Below, piece after piece: positions 1 through 12,338 of a DNA stretch of 64,000 bases. The notes beneath the pieces are model-generated. The model had not been told where the DNA came from and searched no databases. It saw only the letters and a list, made by a program, of their open reading frames with translations. Source of the stretch: Viridothelium virens (taxonomy: Eukaryota > Ascomycota > Dothideomycetes > Trypetheliales > Trypetheliaceae); contig ML991815.1 of assembly GCA_010094025.1 (NCBI GenBank), positions 62,001 to 126,000 of the forward strand. Reading direction: 5' to 3'. The position numbers were made by a program, and so were the translations under genes. Every line of letters starts with the position of its first letter. Positions within the stretch are counted from its first letter, which is position 1.

Positions 1-1228
1 GTCTACTTCACGCGCGAACCACAGTCGAAAGAGCTAGGAGGGCGATTGAACTTCGTCAAGTTCGAGACGGACAAGATAGATGATTGCATCCAGTTCATGC
101 ACAGATTACAGCTGAAGCATCAGCATCTCAATGGCTCCAAACCATCAGAGCTTCGCGTCATGGCGACAGGAGGAGGAGCTTACAAGTACTATGAAAAGAT
201 CAAAGAGTCACTACAAGTTGAAGTTCTCCGGGAGGACGAGATGGAGTGCTTGATCATTGGTATGATTAGAGACCTGGGCTGAGAGCAACTGCTGATGCGC
301 GTAAACGCTTCCAGGTCTCGACTTCTTCATTACCGAGATCCCGTCTGAGGTATTCACTTATAATGACGCCTCTCCTTATACGGAGAATATAATGCGCTAT
401 TCTCCTGCTCGAGCAGACATCTATCCTTACCTTCTTGTGAACATCGGTTCTGGTGTCTCTATGGTCAAAGTGTCTGGTCCTCGTACGTTCGCTCGGATTG
501 GAGGAACTTCGCTTGGCGGTGGGACACTTTGGGGCCTGCTTTCGCTGCTCACCGGCGCTCGAACATTCGACGAGATGCTGGCGATGGCGGAGAAGGGTGA
601 CAACTCCGAGGTCGACATGCTGGTGGGAGATATCTATGGAACTGATTACGGGAAGATCGGATTGAAAAGTTCGACCATTGCCAGCAGTTTTGGCAAAGTT
701 TTTCGCATGAAGCGAGAAGCCGAGCGTGCGGCAGAAGATGGCGGTGGGCTTGCCAACGGCGATGGTGAACAAGCCGAAGGAGCGAACGCGGAGGGTATTC
801 GCGGCGGTGTTGGAGACGGTAGAATGTTTAAACCAGAAGATGTCAGTCGAAGTCTGCTTTACGCTGTCAGGTAAGGCTCTCTGTGGTTGTTATACCTATT
901 GTTACCGTCTCCGCCTTGAAGGAAAATATCCTGTTGGACTACGCCTTTACTAAAAATAAGCACTGACGTCAGCGGTAGCAATAACATCGGTCAGATTGCC
1001 TATCTGCAGTCCGAAAAGCATAATTTGGAGCATATTTATTTCGGCGGCTCTTTCATTCGTGGCCATCGGCAGACAATCAACACCTTGTCATACGCGATCA
1101 ATTTCTGGTCCAAGGGAGAGAAGCAAGCGTACTTTCTTCGACACGAAGGTTACCTTGGTGCGGTCGGCGCTTTCTTGAAACGACAGCCTCGCAACTGGGG
1201 TCGGAGGAATTCCTTTGAGGAAAATTAA
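1..1228 (+). CDS. panK: Pantothenate kinase, 5' part cut off by window edge
   Basis: This is a eukaryotic-type (type II) pantothenate kinase, which phosphorylates pantothenate in the first step of coenzyme A synthesis. I read exons <1-259, 315-870 and 979-1228; introns 260-314 and 871-978 have GT/AG ends and the frame is kept across both joins. The sequence shows the family's ATP-fold blocks: MATGGGAYKYYEK early, then LLVNIGSGVSMVKV and GGTSLGGGTLWGLLSLLTG in the middle exon, and NNIGQIAYL followed by IYFGGSFIRGH and AYFLRHEGYLGAVGAFL in the last exon. The N-terminus lies outside the window, so the start and total length are unknown. An insertion rich in Gly, Glu and Ala precedes the second intron. 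Identification is firm from these family motifs; cytosolic location is assumed from the family. Confidence 0.93.
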
Positions 1229-4200
1229 GGGCGTCTGCTTGATTTCTCTCGAGTCATTAAATGTACTCCATTTGTGCCATTTAAGGCGAGTCCAACTGGT
1301 GGTGGGCTGTGAAGGTGTGGTTGACACCTCTGGTTTCAGCTCGAGACACTGGAAGTTCTGTAGAATCTTCTTCCGATGCAGAGGAAATCTTAACGCGTAG
1401 AAAAATTCACTAACGACTGATTGTGTTTCTGCATGATGCGATACAGCTGGACACTCAGTGGTTTTTCCTCCCACACGACGTGTTTGACTTTGGTGTGAGC
1501 GCTGATCAAAGTGGATCTTAGACCCTGAGACGAGATGAGACAGGCAAACGAACCGTAGATCATATCATTGTCCGCTGAGCCGCTAAACCACTTCCAATCA
1601 GATTTCGCTTTGATGGAATGCTCCTTTTATCCAGAGTCGGAAAATTGCGCGACTTGACGTGGCCAATTTGAAAGTGCTTAATGCCTGAAGCTATCGGGAA
1701 AATTCGATCTGAAAGTCGAGGTACGTATTTGCGTCGATCGAAAGGGTCCTCCGATCGAGCGTTGTAAGATCTTTGCGCTGCTACGCGAGCCGAGGCGGCT
1801 CACCATTCTGGTCCCTGAGGCTCGGCGGCTAAACCCAGAGGCTCGACTGAAAACGAACCTCACCCATCGGAAATATCCTTTATTGTAAGATCAGTCAACA
1901 ACGTCTGGGTGAAAGTGTGACATATGCTTGCACAGTATCATGAGTACTGCTGTGAGATCACGTCGAGGTAAGAACATGCAAATCTGGTTGCCCTCTGATG
2001 GTACCGTCCGAGTTGAGCGTCTGAAGACAAGCTCCGAGAGGATGAATAAGCCTCATTTCGCGTCATTGTGGCCAAAGTTGCTAGCGCATTCGACATTTAG
2101 CTTCTATAGCTCATTATGCCAGCATTGCGGTGATGCGACAGTTGCTATCCACGCAAGTAACGATTAAAATTTCCGAAGAAGACAGTCGTCGTTGTCTTGG
2201 GTGCAGTAGAATATGCCGGAACTGGTTTGACTCTACCTGTGAACAAGCATCGTGGACGTTGGACTTTGTTGGCGATCCAATTGATCTGAATGCCCTCTGC
2301 TGGGTATCAATAATTCTTAGCTCTCTGCGCTCTGATCCCAGAACTGGAGAAGTATCTGTCAATCAAGGCATCGCTAGCCTGGAGTTTGATTGTCACTGTG
2401 TCTATTTCCCAATTGTATTGCCACGAGAGCAGACTGCGATGCCAGTTTCCCCCTAAAGTTCTGTGCCATCGGTAGATCTCATGGGGGCCTCGGTGTTAGG
2501 GACAAGTTGGTACATTATGACGATGTGTTCTTTCATACCTACACTCTGCTATAAAGTAAAGAGTGGTGGAAAAGGGTTGCTTCAGAAAGTAGACGGGCCC
2601 TCAATTCAATGTTCCATGCGAACAACGTTTCCCGGGAAGACGATAGAGAGCTTTCATGAGTTGACTTTGGCGTAGTAGTGATGGGACAATGACGGTAAAG
2701 TTGACTCCACAAGCTCGAATGACTCTTGGGCCAGCGGGCCCATGGCTCCGCAGTGGCATTGGGTCCCATCATAGTCTACGTGAACGACTTGTTCTTAGGC
2801 AGGACTCCCTGGCAGTTCGGAACAATTCTGGATCAAGGAGACGGATGATCCGAACAACGTAGCCTTAGAGTGGTGAGAGTGACGCAACATCGAGAGGGAG
2901 ACCTTTTGCGAGGCCGACCAAACGTCCATACGTCATTTGTTGTAGATCAATTTGTCATTCGAGTTGAGGGAGCCTGAGGATGCGGGACAGCAGCAGTCTG
3001 AGAGAAAACTATGTCATGTCTTGCGTCATATTTGAGGCCCAGATACTGACCTTGTGTTTGCGGCGATTGAAGGTGGTGTTGACAGATGGTGATAATAGGG
3101 CCGGCCGGGCATGAAGACGGATATGTTGTCGTTGCAAACTTTTGAAACAATCGCGATGTCTGCAGGGACTATGGTGAGAAGCCGGAATTAGAACTTACGT
3201 AGCAAATGGCATGGAGGAGGATCCGGCCGGGGGATGCAACGGTTGCTCGACATGGCATCGCATTCCATAAGGGTTGACGCAAAAGTTGGGGACACAAATC
3301 ATGCGAACGGCTCATGAGGACGCTTCAGAGGAGCATCACCGAAAATTCCGACAAGGCGAACATTGATCGTCGATCCGGCTTTTGGTTGTCGGTTTCGAAC
3401 ATCTGCGGAAATGACCGTACATGCAGCGAAACAGTGAGACCTTGTGCCGCAACCCTTCATTGATCTTTCGGCCGATACCGTTTTGGGAAATTCCAGTTAG
3501 AGCGGGCAAGTGAGAATAGCGTCGGTTGTAAAGCATAAAAATAATCCAGAGGTAGACCAGTGAGCAATGTTACAAAGCGGAAAGGTACTTGACGCTCGGG
3601 CGAAAGGCGGCATCAGCCACGGCGTTTTGATAGAAGAGTAGATTGGCGCGGCATCAAAGTAACAGAGCCTGACATTAGGCGAAGGACACATGTGTCATGG
3701 ATGTGTAAGGTGGGCAGAATTGAAGAATCGACGATCGAAAAGTGATCTTGATCAGACAGATCGAGATGAAATGTAATGGATTGCGTTGGGTGATATATGG
3801 AAAGAGAGCAATGTGTTCCAATTTAGAGACAGTTCTATGTTGCAGATCCGCCAACACCGAGCAGAAGCCAAAGCTTCAGTGATCCTACCAGTCTCAGGCT
3901 TGAGCCTTCAGCAAGGAAGTTTACGCAAGAAATGCGGGAGTGGAGAACGCCTCGTGCCGATTACCTGATACCGCAGGCTGCAATGACGGAATTGTTTTGA
4001 TGGTGGGCCGGCGCCGTCCAAACACCGTTTGCTGAAGTCTGTCGAGATCTTGTGAGATTTGATAGGGCTGAGCCTGTCTTAGCGCGGGAGAATGAGTAAC
4101 AGAGCCTCACGATAGCCGAAATCCCCTCATGCAGAAGCTTTCAACTTCAAGATGCTGTTCACGACGAATTGTTCTTTCAATCTACCTTCAGACCTCTCCG

Positions 4201-4943
4201 CAACGCTCTGATAGCAACGGGAGAGCATCCTGCTCCACGAGGCGGGCATGAACATCAAGCACGGTGCTACGGGTTGGCCGTAGTGATGATACTGGGAGCC
4301 TGCTCATGAGAAGTGGGGCCGGCCAGACAGCCAGGTTGTGGACAGGGGGGGAGCTCGGGCGAAGCGAAAATTCGATCGCAAGCATAACGGTGAGGGAGAT
4401 GGCCGGAAGCACTGAATTCGGGCAATCACCGCGGCGAAAGCGAAGCCATGGCATCGACTTGGTGTCTTGCAACAGCTCTCGTGGAGGCTTGGAATCCAGG
4501 GCGTCGTGCGGCTCCGGTGGGTCGAGGGAGCTCCCGCTCGTTTCAAGAGGACCGGGGCTCTTTTGGGAGAGGATCACCGAGAGGAAGCAGAGTGTTGGTT
4601 CGCTGGAGAATCCTGAGATCAAGTTCCACGTTGTTGGTGAGGAGGGTGAAACAGAGCAGCCGAGTTATGAATAGGTTACGCTAAGCACGCTAGGGGAGAA
4701 GGGGACTAGCGAGGCTAGTTGCCGGATAATGCTGCGGCCCTGCGCCAACCCCGGCTTAGCCCCAGGCAGATGCGGGTCAACCTTTTGGCACTGGCGGGAC
4801 TTTCTTTCGTGCCTGCCTCAAGTGACCGCTTCGTCCGGTTATTTAACCATCGCCACGTCTCCTCCTTTCCCCTTCTTTGCACATAGGCATCAACCATCAA
4901 AGAACCACACCCACTCCACCAGCTGCATCTTCAACTGCCAAAC
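1229..4943. other. Long intergenic region between panK and hacA
   Basis: About 3.7 kb without a gene I can support. Short open frames exist on both strands (for example 2130-2456 on + and a mutually overlapping pair at about 4188-4674), but none shows a recognisable domain, a convincing start or plausible splice continuation. The last 700 bases are GC-richer and are probably the hacA promoter and 5' leader. No tRNA or long repeat was seen by eye. Confidence 0.5.
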
Positions 4944-6104
4944 ATGGACGCCTCTGCCTTCCACTCTGCTTCGCTCATCAGTCCTTCCGACTCACTCATG
5001 AGGTACGTGCTGACGCCCCTGACACAAAAAACAAAGGCCTTCAAATTTTGCACATCAACACCCATCGCCTGATCAATCTATTCCCCGCATCTCCACCATC
5101 GGGAACAGAGCATTCTGACAGACTCGCAGTAGCTACACTTATTCTCCAAACACCATCTCCCCTCAGGCTCTTGACAGAGCTGAGGGTCGTCACGAAGGCA
5201 CTAAGGCCTCTCCCAAAAAAAGAAAATCATGGGGCCAGGTCTTGCCGGAACCCAAGACGAATCTACCACCTCGTAAGCGAGCCAAGACCGAGGATGAGAA
5301 AGAGCAGCGTCGTATCGAGCGTGTCAAGCGCAACCGTCTCGCCGCACACAACTCACGTGAGCGTAAGCGAGCCGAGGTCGATCAGCTCACCCAGGAAAAA
5401 CAATGCCTCGAGTCTCAAATGCACTCCATGCAAGTTCGTATGAACGAGATGCACGCCCAACTTCTTCGCTACCAGAAAATGTACCCTCACGTCCCCACAA
5501 AGGCCGTGAGCATGTCCCCACCGCTGAAGGATGAATTGGACTTCGAGGGCGATAGCGCCTACAGCTCGTCTTCCACGAGCACCATTGATCCCAGGGAGGC
5601 TTCTTTCTCCAGCCCTGCACCCTCCGATATGAGTTCCCCACTGAGCAGCCACTCTGACGCCCAAGCTCCCGTCTTCAAGGCCGAGTCGACGACGCTCATG
5701 CCCGACTTGACACAACATTCTGCAGCAATGTTGTGCGACCTGCAGTGTCAGTCGGAATTGAGCACGTCGACCACGCCCCTCAACCACACCAGTCGATCAA
5801 CGACTTCAATACCCTCATCGTGGCTGGTGCAGATGGCAGCCTTTCGACTGCGATGCCTCACGACAACACTGAGTACCTTCATGACTCTCACTTCGACGAC
5901 CTTCTCGATCTTAGCGGCCTCGAGCCCTCTCACAAGGATCAGATGACGCAGCAGGCCCCTCTCCACAGCCAATTCGAGGAGCTCTTCCCTGGCATGGAAT
6001 CCATTACTCCGCTCAGCTCTCTTGAGAAGCCTGGCGCGAGCTTCCCTTTCTTTGCCGATGCCGGCTTTGGCGCGACTACTCGCGACGAGCCTGGCCTGGC
6101 GTAA
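4944..6104 (+). CDS. hacA: HacA/Hac1 unfolded protein response bZIP factor
   Basis: This is the transcription factor made active when ER stress triggers Ire1 to splice its mRNA. Exon 1 is 4944-5002 (starts MDASAFHSASLISPSDSLM); a conventional intron 5003-5129 follows; exon 2 is 5130-5722; a 20-nt non-canonical intron is 5723-5742; the last exon is 5743-6104. The spliced product is 337 residues. It carries the HacA signature KKRKSWGQVLPEPKTNLPPRK, a basic region (RVKRNRLAAHNSRERKR) and an adjoining leucine zipper, then a Ser/Pro-rich stretch. Without the 20-nt removal, the frame runs to a stop ending at 5946 and gives a different tail. With it, translation enters the frame ending LEKPGASFPFFADAGFGA..EPGLA, the typical activating C-terminus. 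It acts in the nucleus on ER chaperone and secretion genes. Exon 1 and the first intron are my reconstruction. Confidence 0.95.
5723..5742 (+). promoter_or_regulatory. hacA: Ire1-type non-canonical intron of hacA (20 nt)
   Basis: The two cut sites are both CTG^CAG, exactly 20 nt apart, and match the Ire1 loop consensus CNGCNGN (CTGCAGC at 5720-5726, CTGCAGT at 5740-5746). The first site is the 7-nt loop of a perfect 8-bp hairpin (5712-5719 with 5727-5734). An outer stem pairs 5702-5711 with 5747-5755 with one bulged base. The second site can alternatively sit in a loop closed by three pairs (37-39 with 47-49 of the 5700s). Removal changes the reading frame and swaps the C-terminus. Length and loop sequences agree with the known filamentous-fungal hacA intron. 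Confidence 0.95.
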
Positions 6105-8793
6105 GGGAAGTGACCGACGCAGCTTTTCTTGGTGGTGCGGGCCACGAGAAATGATTCTATGACCAAGGAAAAGCCTCATATACACTGGAGAGAGACGGTA
6201 CGATCAATTTTATTCTACTGAGGGTTACCGAACTTGAGAATCTCAGACTAGGGGCAGCTTCACAGGCGATTTACGGAGTTTCGAAAGACGGAGTCAGGTG
6301 GAGTTAGGGATTTATGGGACCAGAATTGGGGTTTGGATGGGCTCGATCATCGAGCAACAGGAAATTTTCTGGCCGGGAGGCGTCTCAGACACTGTTACGA
6401 TTTCCAATTCTCTTGTACTATGCCTTACGTGTTTTCTTAAGGATGAATTCAATCTAGATGAATGAATGTATCCCATATTACAAACTTCTGTGCCAATGGT
6501 CTCTGCACCGAGTAAACATTAACTTCATGCGGTAGTGCTTTCAGCGAATGAGCCGCACTTCAAAGGTACCAAATATACATCCGCACTGACCAAACTCAAT
6601 CGTTCCTTCCACCCGCACGCCTGTTCCTGCGGAGGGGAGCCTCCTCGACTGCTCGCCTTATTTCCCGTCTGGCTGAGCCTCCTTGTTGGGGTTAGGAACA
6701 GCCGAGGGATCCGCAACTGGCGTGCAGGCAGTCTGGTATCTGCTCCTACTCACACATCTCGGCACAACAGCTGCACAGCAAGCGATAGCGACACATGGTT
6801 CCTATCGCTTCGCGATCAGATTGTTGCTCTCCCTACCCGAGCTCCACCGAGTTAGCTTATCAACTTGCAGCCGGCACTCGGTCCTCTCTATGTCTTGCAG
6901 TCAGCCATGCGGTTGTGGGTAGATCACGGCGCATAGTCCACCTCCGCTCTGCTGTGCTTTGCAGGAGGGCCACCTGAAGACTTCTACGCCTCAATTGTTT
7001 GCCCTAAAGCATAAGCTGCATCCCTACTATGCCTTCCCGAGACGGCCCAGCGTTTTGCGGCGTTCTCATCCGAAATATGTGCTCCCTGCGCCGCGATTCG
7101 CTGTTCGCCGTCGCCGCTGCTATCGCAAATGGCGGAGGGGAAGGGGAATGCGCATGGAGGGGTTCATCGGATTTCTCAATTGCTTCACATTTGGAGGTGA
7201 AAGGGGGAGGCGCGGTCATGGCACAGGTTTTGGACGAACCCCCTCCAAACCACGAAAACCATACCCCCTGGTCGGGTCGAACGCCGTACGTCCGAGGCAC
7301 GGAAAACGTCTCTTGGCAGTCATCGTCCAAGCAGTGCATGCCGAATTGATGCTCGTCGTCAAATATCAGAGACAGCACTGTTGTTGTAGGTGTTGGATTT
7401 TGGATGGCAGGTGACTGCGCAGCTCCCTGGGGAGTGGGGTTGCGGGGCACAGCATAAAGCACCGAAAGGGCACGGGAAACAAGAATAACCATAACGGGCG
7501 GGCGAGACGGGACAGCCGCGGAGCGCTGCAGCGAGCCGATGTAAGTCGTTGAGTGTCCAGTCCAGACCAAGCGTCCGGAGCTGTGTTCGTGTGTGCTGAG
7601 AAAGGCACGAAGAGAGGTTCGGAGAGACGCGTCGAGCAAAATGTCCGAGGTTGGGCGTTGGTTTCAGAAAACGAAACACGACGTTGAAGAGTGGTGGGCT
7701 ATCCGGAGATGGGAAGGGTTCGGTACCGGCCGCCCTGAAGCGTGAGCCGCCCTTATTCACAAGGATTCTGGAGCGACAGGATCTTTGGCGTCGCCGCCTC
7801 TTTTTTTGGGACAGATTGTTTATAGCAAAAGGCGGCGTCCTGCCCTGTTGGCCTGTGGAGACCTGGAGGATAAGATACCTGGGACCCTAATGCTTTCGTG
7901 CATTCCTGTGAGAGAGTTATGAAAGCACAATGCAGCCCCTCTCATCACTCCCAAAGGAATGATATGCTCGCTAGGTAGTTTCAATTGCCCATCAGAGGGA
8001 GTCTGCCTTGAGTAGCGTCTTTCCTGACGGCTTCTAGTCCTCAATGAATCCGGTCAGACGGATGTCAAAAGCTTTTTGATTTTGTTCTCTCGGTAGAATC
8101 ATGCGCAACACGGTGGTGGGAGGACAATTAATCACTAACCGTCTTGCGCAGGTGTTTCTCTTTTTCCCCACTGCAGGGTGGGCAGACTGTCGGCTAATGC
8201 AAGTCATTCTTCGAATAACAGATGAGGCTAACACTGATCAAGTAGCTCATTGAAGATTGTCGCAAGGATTGTGATTGGAACGACCGAGATTTCGCGTCCC
8301 TCTTTACTCGGGGCCTTAACTAGTTGGATAATAAGGTGAGAACTTGGAAGACAGTACTAGGTACTAGGTAGATTAGTAAACCCCGCGTAAAGATACCTGT
8401 CCGATTCTCAAACATTAATAGCAAAATCGACAGGATCACTAGAGAAGTCGTGGTATCTTACTACATTACAAATATTCCCAGCATAGAGTCCGCGATTGTG
8501 ATTCGCCTTGTTTTTGGTCTCCATCAATGAGAAGGCATTTCTCAAATTCAATGATCGACTGTTGTGCTCATCACTTCCTGTACCAAACACCAACTGAGAC
8601 ATCGGGGTCTTGATCATCTTTACACAACTGCCGAATAGTCATTTTCGCAAGTTGACAGAGGTTAATACACGCTAACCAGATCTACTGTATTTTGTGAGTA
8701 GAAAGTGTGCTTCTGTCAAGCTCATGCTCAAAGCACGCTACTTTTCAAGACAACTAATCCTGTATCAGAGAAACGTCCCACCGCTCCTGCTGA
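6105..8793. other. Intergenic region downstream of hacA and nic96
   Basis: About 2.7 kb between two genes whose 3' ends face each other. It presumably holds the hacA 3' UTR. Open frames at 7004-7639 (-) and 6535-7414 (+) overlap one another, are low in complexity and match no family I know. A run of AGTACTAGGTACTAGGTAG lies at about 8354-8372. I see no gene. Confidence 0.45.
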
Positions 8794-11700
8794 CTACAAC
8801 CCAGCTTCCTGACCCGCTCGTGCCAAATCATCAAAAAGTCTCGAAGGCATCCTATACCTAATGAGGCCAGCAAACACCATCGCATCCTTAGCATTCCAAT
8901 TACAGCGCTCCATCACTTCCCGCCGTTCCGCCGTCTCAAAGCCAGTATTGGCAAGCATGTCCCGCTGACGCCCACTGGCTCGTATCGTCCAGAGAAGCAA
9001 ATGCCCAATGTTGCGCGCGATCACGGGCTCTAGAGTATGGAAGGCTTGCGAGCGTTCGCGGATCACCTGCACGTTCCCTTGCGTGTCGATCGGTATGAGA
9101 TGGAGTGCCTTGATGTTGTCGATTGCGGGTGCCCACTGCCCACTTTCCACCAGCTTCTTCGCTTCTTGCATCTTGAGGAGTATTCCACAAGCTTCTCGTT
9201 TCGAAACATTGATCTTGTTCAGAATAAGGGCGTTCCTGCTGTATGTTTCGCTCATTATTCTTGCCAGCTCAGCTGGATCATCAATAACGCCGAGGCTGAG
9301 GCTATCCGAGACGGGCCCTTGCTGGCTAGCTGGCTGAGCGTCTTGCTGAGTACGCGGTCTCAATGGCTCAAGCCGCAGCGGTTCCTGGCCGAGATCAACA
9401 GAAATGGACTCCGAAAGCGCTCGGTTGACAATGTCAATGACCTTTTCGTACTCCTCAGCAAGGTGATACAAGAGCACGGCATCCGTCGTTCTACCGCTGT
9501 CGTCTGCCATCGATGCCGCCTGGATTGTGACCAACTTGAGATATGCGTTCTGGTCATCGAGACGAATAAGCTTGAGCCTCTGTTCGATGGCGCCTTTGAT
9601 CCGCTGGCCGTCTGATCGAACATCGCCAAGAAGCTCGGCATAGTCTCTTGTTTCAAGGACAAGCTCCCGCAATGCCTCGTGAGAAAGTCGCACCTGAGCT
9701 TGTCCTAATTCCCCCGTAAGGTCTGCATTCAAGCAAATGAGAATGAGGTAATCCGCAGCAGTGACAGCCCTGCCAGTGCGGAAATCGCGAGTGTAGGATC
9801 CAAGCATATAACCGAAGTTGAGTTGCGGCTGTTCCCTTGTCGTGAAAGACAAGAGTTCAGGGGCCGTGAAATGGTTGGATACCCGTAGAAGCCCGTAGAA
9901 GTCCAGAGCGATCGCGAAGTGCACCGCAGCAATATAGTTGTAGCCATAGAGGAAGAAGACCGCCTGCTCGAACATGCCGGCCAAGATCTGGAGCATGAAA
10001 TAGGTCATAACAGTTTCCATGCTATCCGGTGGTGAGAAGTGTCGTTGACCGAGTTCTCTAAAACTTTCCCGAAGCTCCTGGAGACCAAAGACTTCGCCAG
10101 CAGTCTCTTCGACACGATTGACCTCTCTTGCCATAGATATCTGCAGCCAAGTCCAAGTGTCCAAGTCCTGATTGATACCATCGATGGATCTTCGGCTGAG
10201 ATCGCAGCGGCCAAGTATTTTGAAGCAAGCCATACGGTACGGATCAAGCGAATTCTCCGGAGCCGCGCGGACTCGCTGCTGATATTCTGCTGTAATTCGA
10301 GTCTGCAGCTCTGGGCTTAGACGTCTGTTCGAATCATGTGCGAAACTGTTCATGTACTGCGGGAAGCTACGGTCCATGCTCTTGATGGCGCGCTCATTGT
10401 CCGAAACGTATTGCGCAGCTTCCTGTACGAAGCCACATCTTAGTAGATACCAAATTGTCACCCAGCAGTAGTCCTCGTGGATCATTTGCAGCTCCACGTT
10501 CTCAGGTCCTAGCTCTTTGTGCGAAGCTCGAAGTCTAATGTATGCGCGGACTTTGTTCAACGTGCTTGGGACACCGCCAAGGTTTGCCTCTCTCGGATTT
10601 CGCGCAATGGCTGCTTCCAACTCTCTCCAGAACTTCTTTTCGAGGAACCTTTGCGAGCCCTCAAGTATCCTTCTGCGGACCGAAACACTTCGAGGAGACA
10701 TCTGAGATTCATCCAAGTACTGAGCCGCGTATTGTCGTTCCTTCACAGCCCCCGGGTCGGAAGGTCTTTGCACATTCCCATTTTCTTGTATGATTTCACG
10801 AATCACTTCGTATGCTTCCACTAGTTTACCAGCATTCTGCAAGAAGTATGTCAGTCAAAGCCATCTTCGACTGGAGTAATGGACTCACATCACTTGCTAC
10901 TTGACCTTCTACCTCAGCAAAGCGCTCCACCACTGGATAGACAACTTCTTCCAGCCGTGCTGCATTGAGTTCCTTCACTTTTTCTGCGTACCTCTCTTGC
11001 CTTTCTCGATCAAAGCGTGTGTCAGGAGCTGGCAGTCCAGGACCGGAAGCCGCTTTCTCAGCCACATCAGTAAAGACAGTCGTCCGAGCATCGGCGTTCG
11101 TTCCTGTAGGCCCCAGTATAGATCTGTTCATACTAGATTTTCCAAATGACGCTTGAGCGGAAGCACCAAATCCGCGACTTTTGCGAGGAGATCGGCCGAA
11201 ACTACCATTTTCACGCAACGATTGATTTGGAGCTCCTGCCACGGTATCGTTACTAGTCTCCTCGGGTTTTGCAAGTCCAAAGTGCTCGTATATCCGTCTC
11301 CTTTGCGCGTCCCATTCCATTTGAACATTCTCCTCCAGAAAGGTATCGAAGTCACGCTTCGACTCTTCTAGGCCTTGCGCGATGAGATCAAGAGTAGACT
11401 GGGCTTGAATATTGCTGACGTAGTCCTCTATACTAGTATCGGGCGCTGAAGCTGCTCCGGCTACCGCGGTAGTCTGTGCACTGAAGCTGTTGAGATCCCG
11501 AAGGGCTGAACCTGTAGATACTCCGGAGGCGGCGAGCAGGTAGTGCCTAGAGTTCTGATGAGTCTATGAATTGACTCAAGAATGTCCTGGATACAACTTA
11601 CGCCCTACTGCTGTCACTTGCCCGCGCCTGCGGAGCAGACGGACCTCCATTGCCCAAGTTCCTTACTTTCCGTGCGATATCGCCTAGACCGAGCTGCAAG

Positions 11701-12338
11701 CTAGGCATATCGCCCAATTGAGCCCCTCCATTCTCTTGTGTGGTCCTCTTTTTGCCGCGCTCGAGCAAATGATCGAAATAGGCCGGCTGTGAGGGCGCAG
11801 CAAGACCTTGTGATTGCTGTGCGCCCTGAGGATGCGTTTGCGTCTGAGCTTGTTGCGCCTGAGAGTCTCCCACTAAGGTTGATCCACCGAAGAGACTACC
11901 AGCCTGTGGCTTTTGCGCCTGCGTGGTATTGAGGCTTCCAAACAAACTGCCGGCGTTTGATGTCTGTGCTGCTGGCTGAGAGGTGGCTCCCAAGCTTCCA
12001 AAAAGACTGCCTGAAGTTTTTGCAGCTTGATTATTGCCCAGATTTCCGAACAAACCGGTCGACGAAGTAGTTTGCGATTGTTGTGGCTGACTAGTGCTTG
12101 TGCTGCCGAAAAGACCGCCTGACTGCTGTGGCTGCGAAGAGGTGCTGATGCGATCAAACAGACTCCCACCAGAGCTTGCTTGTGGTTGCGAAATACCGAA
12201 GAGATTTGATCCTGATGATGGTTGCGAGGCGCCTAGATTGGCAAATAAGCCAGATGACTGCTGAGCTTGAGATGTACTTCCAGAACCAGGGGCTTGTGAC
12301 GCAGGTTTATTCTGCCCAAGATTTGCGAATAGAGACAT
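8794..12338 (-). CDS. nic96: Nucleoporin Nic96 (inner ring scaffold)
   Basis: This is the scaffold nucleoporin Nic96/Nup93, which anchors the Nsp1 channel complex and binds the large inner-ring nucleoporins. On the minus strand the exons are 12338-11602, 11546-10889 and 10836-8794, with introns of 55 and 52 bp; the product is 1145 residues. I start at MSLFANLG because FG-type repeats begin there; an in-frame codon 13 residues upstream is less likely. The first ~170 residues hold GLFG/SLFG-type repeats spaced by Gln/Ser linkers. They are followed by FDHLLERGKKR and LQLGLGDIARKVRNLG, which resemble the short linear motifs that family members use to grip other nucleoporins. The rest is the long alpha-helical solenoid (for example AGMFEQAVFFLY, AIALDFYGLLR). 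Length fits filamentous-fungal Nic96. Function is from family knowledge. Confidence 0.94.

Noticed and set aside
964-971. TGACGTCA palindrome in a panK intron
   Set aside because: A single 8-mer inside an intron is expected by chance at this scale; no promoter role can be argued.
4188-4674. Mutually overlapping sense and antisense frames upstream of hacA
   Set aside because: Neither is recognisable, and both are explained by GC-rich sequence with few stops.
7004-7639. 211-codon minus-strand frame downstream of hacA
   Set aside because: Overlapped by several plus- and minus-strand frames, low complexity, no domain, no plausible exon partner.
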